From positions 1 to 11,582 of the forward strand of contig JASLJE010000007.1 in the NCBI GenBank assembly GCA_030152565.1: a DNA stretch of 11,582 bases. Reading direction: 5' to 3'. Below are positions 6,058-11,582 of this stretch, one piece after another. How positions within the stretch are numbered: position 1 is the stretch's first letter; the number at the start of each line of letters is the position of its first letter. The notes beneath the pieces were generated by a model. That model did no database searches. It was not told the DNA's origin and saw only the letters and a program-made list of their open reading frames with translations. A program made the translations under genes and the position numbers. Source of the DNA: Peptoniphilaceae bacterium. Its GTDB lineage: Bacteria > Bacillota > Clostridia > Tissierellales > Peptoniphilaceae.

Positions 6058-6577
6058 AATCTTCTTCACTTATCTTTACAACCCTACCGGGAATTCCCAC
6101 CACAGTTGCATTTTTAGGAACGTCCTTTAGTACAACAGCATTAGCTCCAATCTTGGCATTATCACCCACATTAATTGGGCCCAATACTTTTGCACCACTA
6201 GAAACTATCACATTATTTCCTAGGTTAGGATGTCTCTTGCCCAGGTCCTTGCCTGTACTACCCAGGGTCACCTGGTGGAACAAGGTTACATCATCTCCCA
6301 AAACTGCCGTTTCACCAACTACTACCCCCATGCCATGGTCTATAAATAACCTTTTTCCTATCTGGGCTCCAGGATGGATCTCTATTCCTGTTAAGAACCT
6401 GGAAAACAAGGAAAGTAACTTGGCCAAAAACCTTAAATGAATCCCATATAGGAAGTGACTTATCCTATAAAAGAAAACCGCATGAAGGCCTGGTGAGGTA
6501 AAGATTAGTTCGACCCTAAAACGGGCCGACTGATCCTTTTCCAAATAAACATTTAATATATCAATAAAACTTCTCAT
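6056..6577 (-). CDS. cysE: serine O-acetyltransferase, short form
   Basis: Transfers acetyl from acetyl-CoA to L-serine, giving O-acetylserine for CysK. 173 residues, the short EpsC-like form without the long N-terminal domain of the E. coli enzyme (273). A helical N-terminus (1-60) is followed by a left-handed beta-helix of hexapeptide repeats. Seen are GIEIHPGA (64-71), the catalytic H81 in IDHGMGVVVGET with E66 in place of the E. coli Asp143 (as in Bacillus), LGSTGK (105-110, usually LGGTGK), RHP (115-117) and GIPGRVV (161-167). The C-terminus ends in EED, without the terminal Ile that lets E. coli CysE dock in CysK. It starts 13 bases after the cysK stop with a weak AGGGG site overlapping that stop. 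Last gene of its operon. Confidence 0.94.
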   Translation of the reverse strand: MRSFIDILNVYLEKDQSARFRVELIFTSPGLHAVFFYRISHFLYGIHLRFLAKLLSLFSRFLTGIEIHPGAQIGKRLFIDHGMGVVVGETAVLGDDVTLFHQVTLGSTGKDLGKRHPNLGNNVIVSSGAKVLGPINVGDNAKIGANAVVLKDVPKNATVVGIPGRVVKISEED

Positions 6578-6590
6578 ACATATTTAGCCC

Positions 6591-7499
6591 CTAATCATAT
6601 AATCCTGTAGATAAATATCTTTCTCCATTGTCAGGAGCAATAAATAAAACCTTCTTTTCCCTGCCTAATTTTTTAGCCTCTTCCAAGGCTGCATAAAAGG
6701 CTGCCCCTGATGATATGCCTAGTAGAAGGCCATTGGTCCTGGCAATCTCCACAGTATACTTGTAGGCGTCTTCATTTTTTACCCTTACAAGCTCATCATA
6801 GATTCTTTCATTTAAGGTCTTGGGTACAAAGCCTGCCCCTATACCTTGAATCTTGTGGGGGCCAGATTTTTCACCTGACAAAACAGCTGAACTGTCTGGC
6901 TCTACTCCTATAATCTTAAGGTTTTTATAGTGGTCCTTAAGAACTTCACCTGTACCAGAAATAGTTCCACCTGTTCCTATACCTGCTACAAAAACATCTA
7001 GATCATCAAAGTCCTTGATTATTTCCAAGGCCGTAGTTTCCCTATGGGCCTTAGGATTTAATTGGTTTTCAAATTGTCTAACAGCCACATAGCCCTTTTC
7101 CTTAACTAAAAGTTCTGCATGGGCCACAGCCCCTGCCATTCCCTTCTTGCCATCAGTAAGGATCAACTCAGCCCCATAGGCCTTCATAAGTCTTTTTCTT
7201 TCCTCACTCATGGTTTCAGGCATAACTATAACCACCTTATAGCCTAGACTTCTAGCAACCAGGCTTAGGCCTATGCCTGTGTTTCCACTGGTGGCTTCAA
7301 CTAGGGTATCAGACTTCTTAAGCCTGCCCTCTTCTTCCATAGTCCTTATTATATAATAGGCAATCCTATCCTTGACAGAACCACCTGGGTTAAAATATTC
7401 TAATTTAGCATAAAGTTCTGCCCTGTTTTCTTCATCAAAGCCATGAACCTTAACAACTGGAGTATTTCCTATAGTTTCATAAATTTTATCGTAAATCAT
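6591..7499 (-). CDS. cysK: cysteine synthase A (O-acetylserine sulfhydrylase)
   Basis: A PLP enzyme that makes cysteine from O-acetylserine and sulfide. 302 residues, normal length. The PLP lysine is K43 in NPGGSVKDR; TSGNTG (70-75) is the substrate loop; GTGGT (175-179) holds the PLP phosphate; GISSGA (261-266) contacts the pyridine ring; ETTALEI near 134-140 replaces the more usual ETTGPEI. The pattern and length fit CysK/CysM rather than cystathionine beta-synthase, which has extra domains. A good GGAGGG ribosome site precedes the ATG. CysE follows 13 bases downstream, so the two-step pathway is encoded together. A candidate promoter lies in the 41-base gap upstream. Thiosulfate use (CysM-like) cannot be excluded from sequence alone. 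Confidence 0.95.
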   Translation of the reverse strand: MIYDKIYETIGNTPVVKVHGFDEENRAELYAKLEYFNPGGSVKDRIAYYIIRTMEEEGRLKKSDTLVEATSGNTGIGLSLVARSLGYKVVIVMPETMSEERKRLMKAYGAELILTDGKKGMAGAVAHAELLVKEKGYVAVRQFENQLNPKAHRETTALEIIKDFDDLDVFVAGIGTGGTISGTGEVLKDHYKNLKIIGVEPDSSAVLSGEKSGPHKIQGIGAGFVPKTLNERIYDELVRVKNEDAYKYTVEIARTNGLLLGISSGAAFYAALEEAKKLGREKKVLFIAPDNGERYLSTGLYD

Positions 7500-7526
7500 A
7501 TTCTCCCTCCAACAATATAGTCTTTA

Positions 7527-7535
7527 ATAATACCA
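7527..7535 (-). promoter_or_regulatory. candidate extended -10 promoter before cysK
   Basis: The minus strand reads TGGTATTAT: TATTAT (7532-7527) with the TGn extension. TAGACT, 18 bases upstream, matches the -35 consensus at four of six. The start point would be near 7520 with a leader of about 20 bases. It would allow cysK-cysE to be expressed apart from the genes before them. Confidence 0.4.
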
Positions 7536-7540
7536 TATTC

Positions 7541-8143
7541 CTACTTAATAAGTCTATCTTCTTCAGTAATTTTCCTAATAACCTGGCAGGGATTACCCCC
7601 TGCAAAAACTCCAGCTGGTAAATCCTTTACCACTACAGAACCAGCGGCTATAACTGAGTCGTGGCCTATGGTAACACCTGGGTTTATAACCACAGATCCT
7701 CCCAGCCAAACATTGTCTTCAACCACTATCCCCATGGCCCTTTCCAGGTTATACCAATTTCCATCCTCATCCTGCCTTTGATTTCTCTCCTCTGCCAGTA
7801 GGGGATGGGAAGGGGTATAGAAACTACAATTAGGTCCTACATAGACATTGTTTCCTATCCTTATTTCTCCACAGTCTAAAAAGGTAGTGTTAAAATTAAA
7901 ATAACAATTATTTCCTATATAAGTATTTACCCCATAATCGAATTTTACATAGGGGCTAATGTGACTATTTTCTCCATAGCTGCCTAAAAGATTACCTAAA
8001 AGTCTGTCCCTTAGGTCCTCTTGGTCCTCATCTGTTTGATTGTATATCTTGGCTATATCCCTGGCATTTCTTCTAAGCTTTACCAGTTCTTCGTCCATGG
8101 GGTTATAAAGAAGCCCCCCTAACATTTTTTCTTTTTCCTTCAT
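7541..8143 (-). CDS. maltose/galactoside-type O-acetyltransferase (hexapeptide repeat)
   Basis: 200 residues. An N-terminal maltose-acetyltransferase (Mac) domain (about 7-60: MLGGLLYNPMDEEL, then RDIAKIYNQT) is followed by a left-handed beta-helix (about 60-190). The catalytic histidine is H113 in TPSHPLLAEER, and VWLGG (136-140) and AAGSVV (166-171) are standard acetyl-CoA-side turns. Between AEER and the next coil there is a longer acidic loop (NQRQDEDGNW, 121-130) than in typical members, which may alter the acceptor. Relatives acetylate maltose, glucose or galactosides, but acceptor choice is not predictable. It lies 10 bases after the metallophosphoesterase and 41 bases before cysK, so two hexapeptide acetyltransferases flank cysK. 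The ribosome site is AGGAAGGG. Confidence 0.88.
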   Translation of the reverse strand: MKEKEKMLGGLLYNPMDEELVKLRRNARDIAKIYNQTDEDQEDLRDRLLGNLLGSYGENSHISPYVKFDYGVNTYIGNNCYFNFNTTFLDCGEIRIGNNVYVGPNCSFYTPSHPLLAEERNQRQDEDGNWYNLERAMGIVVEDNVWLGGSVVINPGVTIGHDSVIAAGSVVVKDLPAGVFAGGNPCQVIRKITEEDRLIK

Positions 8144-8153
8144 AGCACCCTTC

Positions 8154-8981
8154 CTATCTTCTTATTTCTACTAAAACCAGCTCTGATCTATTAAATATCC
8201 TCAAGGGAAACCTGCTATTTCCCAGGCCTCTAGATATGACCATCTGACTTTGGCCCTGGCCCCATACTCCACTGGTATAGCGGGGTAAAATCCCCTGGTC
8301 TGGAGAATAGCCTGCCAGCTTAAAAAACCTGGCCTGGCCTCCATGGGCATGGCCAGTAAAAACTATATTTAGGCCCTGGTCCACATAAACTAGAAATTTT
8401 TCTGGCCTGTGGGCTAAAACCAAACTATAGTTTTTCAAATCCAAGGCCTCTATAAAACCAGTCAGCCTTTTATCTTCATCTACCCTTCTATCCTTTTTCT
8501 TACCCCGATAGACCCTGGGATCAACCAGGCCAACTATATCTATCAGCTGTCCTTCTTTTTCCCAGGTGTAGCTTTCATTTTCCAAGACTATAACCCCTCT
8601 GGACCTTAGGCCTTTTTTCAGTAGGTCATAGTTTTCTCCTATGCCCAGCTCATGGTTGCCATTGGCATAAAATATAGGGGCCATCCCCCTTATCCTATCT
8701 ATAAAGTCCAGGGCAACTTCCAAGTCTAGCCTTCTTCTATCTACCAGGTCTCCGGTTATAAAAATAAGGTCAAAATCTTCTCTTTCTATGGCCTTCATTA
8801 TATGGACCTGGTCCCTACCATAAATACTATTATGAAAATCTGATACTTGCAAGACTCTCAGCCCGTCAAAGGCCTTGGGTAAATTTTTATCCTCCAGCCT
8901 ATAAAAGCTTGTCCTAGGCCTTTTATTCACCCAAATCAAATAAACTAGGCAAAGTCCTGCTAAAACAAATAAATATATCAT
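8154..8981 (-). CDS. membrane-anchored metallophosphoesterase (YaeI/YkuE-like)
   Basis: 275 residues. Residues 2-18 (IYLFVLAGLCLVYLIWV) are a single hydrophobic segment followed by NKRPR, so the protein is probably an N-terminally anchored membrane protein; no lipobox or clear cleavage site is seen. The calcineurin-like metal-site motifs are complete and in order: SDFH (D48, H50), TGDLVD (D78), GNHE (N109, H110), AHRPE (H191) and GHAHGGQ (H221, H223). ISRGLGNS (249-256) near the end is typical of the YaeI/YkuE group, some of which cleave UDP-diacylglucosamine or other phosphodiesters. The substrate here is unknown. It begins three bases after the folC stop, using a GGTAGG site inside folC, so it is translated with it. 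Confidence 0.88.
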   Translation of the reverse strand: MIYLFVLAGLCLVYLIWVNKRPRTSFYRLEDKNLPKAFDGLRVLQVSDFHNSIYGRDQVHIMKAIEREDFDLIFITGDLVDRRRLDLEVALDFIDRIRGMAPIFYANGNHELGIGENYDLLKKGLRSRGVIVLENESYTWEKEGQLIDIVGLVDPRVYRGKKKDRRVDEDKRLTGFIEALDLKNYSLVLAHRPEKFLVYVDQGLNIVFTGHAHGGQARFFKLAGYSPDQGILPRYTSGVWGQGQSQMVISRGLGNSRFPLRIFNRSELVLVEIRR

Positions 8982-8984
8982 ATC

Positions 8985-10250
8985 CTACCTACCCAGCCTG
9001 GCTAAAATAAGCCTTCTAAAGTCAGCCACAAAATAAAGGGAACCCGTCACTAAAATCAGGTCATTTTCCCTGTAAACTTCCAGCGCCCTGGCCAAGGCCT
9101 CTTCCTTGTCTTCTATGGCATCAGCCCCTGGATAGACCTTTTTAAGTTGGTCTAAGTCCAAGCTTCTGCCTTCATAGTCCAACTGACTTACTATAAAATA
9201 AGCATCTAGCTGGCCTAGACTTTCTGCCATTAATTGGTAGTCCTTATCCTTAAGACTTGCCACTATAATAATTAACCTATCATAGGTCAACAAATCAAGT
9301 GACTCCTTAAGAGCCCTTATACCCAAGGGATTGTGGGCCCCATCCAGGATGATTCTAGGCTCTTTACTTATAAGCTCCATACGGCCTTCCCAGCTAAAGG
9401 ATAAAAGTCCCTTTCTCATCTGGTCTTCACTAATCTTATAAAGACCCTCTTCTGATAAATACTGGGCTGCCATCAGGGCCATAGAGGCGTTTTTTACCTG
9501 ATAGACCGCCTGGCTGGGAATTCTTAAATCCCTTAATTTTTTATAGTTAAAACTTATAGTGTCTTCCACACTTGTAACTTCCATGTCTTCTTCTAAAAGT
9601 AGCCTATAGCTAAGGCCCTCTTTTTGACAATAGTCTTCTATGGTTCCTAGGGCCCTTTTATCCATGGGATAAATAAGGGCCTTATCATCTATTATTCCAG
9701 CCTTCTGCCAGGCTATTTGTTCCAGACTATCACCTAGAACATTCATGTGGTCATAACCTATATTCATGATCAAGGAAACCAGCTTGTCCTCCATGATATT
9801 GGTGGCGTCATAGCGCCCGCCAACACCTGCCTCCATCAAGGCCACATCCACCTTTTGGTCTTTAAAATAAAGAATGGCTAAAAGGGTTAAAATCTCAAAA
9901 TACCTAAGATTAACCCCCTGGTCATCCAAGTCCCTAATTACAGGCCTTAGCCTATCCATATAGACCTTAAAATCATCATCTGATATAAAGCTATTGTCCA
10001 CCCTAATCCTGTCATTTATTTCAATAATATGGGGGCTGGTATAGCTGCCTACTCTTAAGCCTGCCTCCTGTAAAATCCCAGCTAAAAACCTGGTGGTAGA
10101 TCCCTTGCCATTGGTCCCTGCCAGGTGGATAGTCTTAAGCCCCTTGTGGGGATTGCCCAAAAGCTTCAAGGCCTTTTCCATATTGCCCAGCTGGTCATGG
10201 ACTGGATAGCCTACCCTGCCTTCTAAAAATTTTTCAATGTCTCTTATCAT
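8985..10250 (-). CDS. folC: folylpolyglutamate synthase / dihydrofolate synthase
   Basis: An ATP-dependent Mur-ligase-family enzyme that adds glutamate to folates (and in many bacteria to dihydropteroate). 421 residues, typical. The P-loop GTNGKGS is at 45-51; SYTSPH (69-74) and NDRIRV (79-84) follow; EAGVGGRYDATN (140-151) is the conserved folate-enzyme block; NIGYDHM (163-169) and the probable carbamylated K183 in WQKAGI line the metal site; WEGRME (287-292) and LDGAHNP (302-308) mark the C-terminal domain. All key elements are intact. It starts three bases after the HAD gene with only a weak ribosome site, suggesting translational coupling, and is followed three bases later by the metallophosphoesterase. 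No other folate gene is in the window. Confidence 0.95.
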   Translation of the reverse strand: MIRDIEKFLEGRVGYPVHDQLGNMEKALKLLGNPHKGLKTIHLAGTNGKGSTTRFLAGILQEAGLRVGSYTSPHIIEINDRIRVDNSFISDDDFKVYMDRLRPVIRDLDDQGVNLRYFEILTLLAILYFKDQKVDVALMEAGVGGRYDATNIMEDKLVSLIMNIGYDHMNVLGDSLEQIAWQKAGIIDDKALIYPMDKRALGTIEDYCQKEGLSYRLLLEEDMEVTSVEDTISFNYKKLRDLRIPSQAVYQVKNASMALMAAQYLSEEGLYKISEDQMRKGLLSFSWEGRMELISKEPRIILDGAHNPLGIRALKESLDLLTYDRLIIIVASLKDKDYQLMAESLGQLDAYFIVSQLDYEGRSLDLDQLKKVYPGADAIEDKEEALARALEVYRENDLILVTGSLYFVADFRRLILARLGR

Positions 10251-10253
10251 AGC

Positions 10254-10904
10254 CTATAAAATATTTAAAACTTCCTCCCACTTGGTCACCTGGTAGTCAC
10301 TGTGTTTTTTAAGGTCTTCCTTGTCATAGGCTCCCACCTTGTCTTCCATAAAGCACACCTTCATACCAGTTTCCTTGGCTGACCTACAAGCATCTAGCAA
10401 GTCGTCAATTACTAAAATCCTAGCGGCATCAAGGCCTTCATCTTCAAGGATCCTGTCATAGAACTTTCTAGTTGACTTGCCATAGGCCTGATTGTCAGCT
10501 GAATAAATAAAATCAAAATACTTGTACAAGTCCAGTCTTTCCATGGCCAAATCAAAATATCTTCTACTATTCATAGTACCTACTACCATTCTTATATCTT
10601 CATCTTTAATAGCTTCTAAAACCTCTCTGGCTCCATCTTTTATGTCCACCTGATTGTTATAGGCTGCCAGGGCCTTTTCATCCCAGGCCCTTTCTATTTC
10701 CTCACTGGTCATGTCCAGCTTAAAAAGCTCTCTAGTATACTTGGCTCCTTCCTTCATGCCCAGCCTGGCCAGGTTGGTCAGGTAGTCATCTGGCATGGTA
10801 AGATTTCTTTCCAAGCAAAATTCCTCATCTATTCTTATCCATAGGTCATTGGAATCCAAAAGGGTTCCATCTAGGTCTATTATAACTAGATCAAATTTTT
10901 TCAT
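10254..10904 (-). CDS. HAD-superfamily hydrolase (phosphoglycolate phosphatase-like)
   Basis: 216 residues with all four HAD motifs: I, DLDGT with nucleophile D10 and acid/base D12; II, VVGTMNS with T110; III, YGKS with K143; IV, VIDD with D167 and D168. Residues about 18-90 form a helical cap of the phosphoglycolate phosphatase/beta-phosphoglucomutase type. It is therefore most likely a small-molecule phosphatase; the substrate cannot be named. The ATG at 10904 has AAGGAG five bases upstream after a run of T. The gene lies 52 bases downstream of hydF and three bases before folC. It might act on a phosphorylated intermediate or damaged metabolite of the folate branch, but this is only suggested by position. 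Confidence 0.88.
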   Translation of the reverse strand: MKKFDLVIIDLDGTLLDSNDLWIRIDEEFCLERNLTMPDDYLTNLARLGMKEGAKYTRELFKLDMTSEEIERAWDEKALAAYNNQVDIKDGAREVLEAIKDEDIRMVVGTMNSRRYFDLAMERLDLYKYFDFIYSADNQAYGKSTRKFYDRILEDEGLDAARILVIDDLLDACRSAKETGMKVCFMEDKVGAYDKEDLKKHSDYQVTKWEEVLNIL

Positions 10905-10935
10905 CTCTACTCCTTAAAAAAATATTTACTCTTTC

Positions 10936-10944
10936 ATAATATCA
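10936..10944 (-). promoter_or_regulatory. candidate extended -10 promoter before the HAD-folC genes
   Basis: The minus strand reads TGATATTAT: TATTAT (10941-10936) with a TGn extension, closely like the apt promoter. The -35 region at 17 bases (TAGATT) is poor. A start near 10929 would give a 25-base leader containing AAGGAG. No terminator separates hydF from this point, so read-through from hydF is equally possible. Confidence 0.4.
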
Positions 10945-10956
10945 CCTGGACCTAAA

Positions 10957-11582
10957 TTAATCTATTCTATCTAATATTCCTTCCAAATAAGCCAGGGTCA
11001 TGCCGTAATTAGTCATGGCTACACCTTGACTTCTAGCCCTTTCTATTCTGGTTACCATCTGCCTTCTATTAAACATACAGGCACCACAGTGGATGATTAA
11101 ATCATAGCTTCTAAGGTCCAGGGGAAAGTCCCTCCCCCTGGTAAAATCTATCCCTTCTATCCCATAGGCTTCTTTTAAAAACCTGGGGATTTTAACCGTC
11201 CCTATGTCCTCTTCTATAGGGGCATGAGAGCAGGCCTCAGCTATGAGCACTCTAGAACTAGCATCCAGGTTTTTCAAACTTCTGGCCCCCTCTTTAAAAT
11301 AGTTCTCATCCCCCTTAAGTCTGGCAAAGAGAATGGAAAAAGAAGTAAGCCTTATATCCTCATCTAAAATCTCATCCACCTCTTTGAAAACCTTCGAGTC
11401 TACTATTACCAAATCTGGCCTTCTAGCTATGTTTTTTAGGGCAAAGTCCAGGTTTTCAACCACTGTAGATACTACTACAGCCTTCTTGTCTATAAGCTCT
11501 CTTATGACTTGGACCTGGGGTAGAATTAATCTCCCCTTGGGAGCTGCCTTGTCCTGGGGCATAACCAGGACATAGATCTTAT
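10957..11582 (-). CDS. hydF: [FeFe]-hydrogenase H-cluster maturation GTPase HydF, N-terminal part cut by window edge
   Basis: HydF is the scaffold that carries the 2Fe subcluster made by HydE and HydG and hands it to the hydrogenase. About 207 C-terminal residues of the usual roughly 400 are visible; the frame stays open to base 11582. The first ATG in view (11562) is internal, because the six codons before it encode conserved HydF sequence (KIYVLV, joining to PQDKAAPKGRLILPQ). Seen are LTSFSILFARLKGD, the CSH and HCGAC motifs that bind the [4Fe-4S] cluster (C, H, then C-x2-C, with 44 residues between the CSH and HCGAC histidines) and a TNYG segment near the end. The GTPase and dimerisation regions lie mostly outside the window. 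It indicates an anaerobe with [FeFe]-hydrogenase. Confidence 0.95.
   Translation of the reverse strand, partial: KIYVLVMPQDKAAPKGRLILPQVQVIRELIDKKAVVVSTVVENLDFALKNIARRPDLVIVDSKVFKEVDEILDEDIRLTSFSILFARLKGDENYFKEGARSLKNLDASSRVLIAEACSHAPIEEDIGTVKIPRFLKEAYGIEGIDFTRGRDFPLDLRSYDLIIHCGACMFNRRQMVTRIERARSQGVAMTNYGMTLAYLEGILDRID

Noticed and set aside
10957..11562. HydF as a complete 201-residue protein starting at 11562
   Set aside because: The frame is open upstream to the window end and the upstream codons encode conserved HydF residues; the gene is simply cut by the window.
1..11582. Mobile elements, phage or defence genes, CRISPR arrays, tRNA or rRNA
   Set aside because: No transposase, integrase, repeat-spacer pattern, terminal inverted repeats or tRNA-like cloverleaf was found; codon use and gene orientation are uniform throughout.

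Overview
The window is a gene-dense segment with about a dozen genes, all read from the minus strand and usually a few bases apart or overlapping. It suggests a strictly anaerobic, fermentative, fairly low-G+C Gram-positive (Bacillota, of the Clostridia/Tissierellia kind). The reasons are the HydF-type [FeFe]-hydrogenase maturase, GGAGG-like ribosome sites, frequent ATA isoleucine codons, arginine written almost entirely as AGG/AGA, Bacillus/Clostridium-like AroA and CysE sequences, and short-leader promoters with clear Rho-independent terminators. The genus cannot be settled from this sequence alone.

In transcription order (high to low coordinates) there are three blocks. Block 1 (11582 to 6033) holds the C-terminal part of HydF, a HAD phosphatase, FolC (folate polyglutamylation), a membrane-anchored metallophosphoesterase, a hexapeptide-repeat O-acetyltransferase, then CysK and CysE (two-step cysteine synthesis from serine), closed by a strong terminator. 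Candidate extended -10 promoters lie before the HAD gene and before cysK, so the block is probably read as nested transcripts.

Block 2 (about 5976 to 3238) is a two-gene operon with a near-consensus promoter and a terminator. It encodes a 406-residue protein built as two Lrp/AsnC-like halves (HTH-RAM-HTH-RAM), immediately followed by an alpha subunit-like protein of NDP-forming acyl-CoA synthetases with no ATP-grasp partner in sight. This is the least conventional part of the window. Its upstream region also carries a 20-bp palindrome and a pair of 9-bp direct repeats sitting on the -35 and -10 elements.

Block 3 (3218 to 1) has an extended -10 promoter, apt (adenine salvage), a terminator-like hairpin, and then three shikimate-pathway genes: aroF (a short DAHP synthase without a regulatory domain), aroB and the N-terminal part of aroA, which runs off the left edge. 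The hairpin sits directly against the aroF ribosome site and I see no separate aroF promoter, so read-through of this hairpin may control aromatic biosynthesis.

There is no gene-free stretch above 300 bases. I found no tRNA, rRNA, CRISPR, insertion sequence, phage gene, T-box or recognisable riboswitch. Most of the window is ordinary metabolism.
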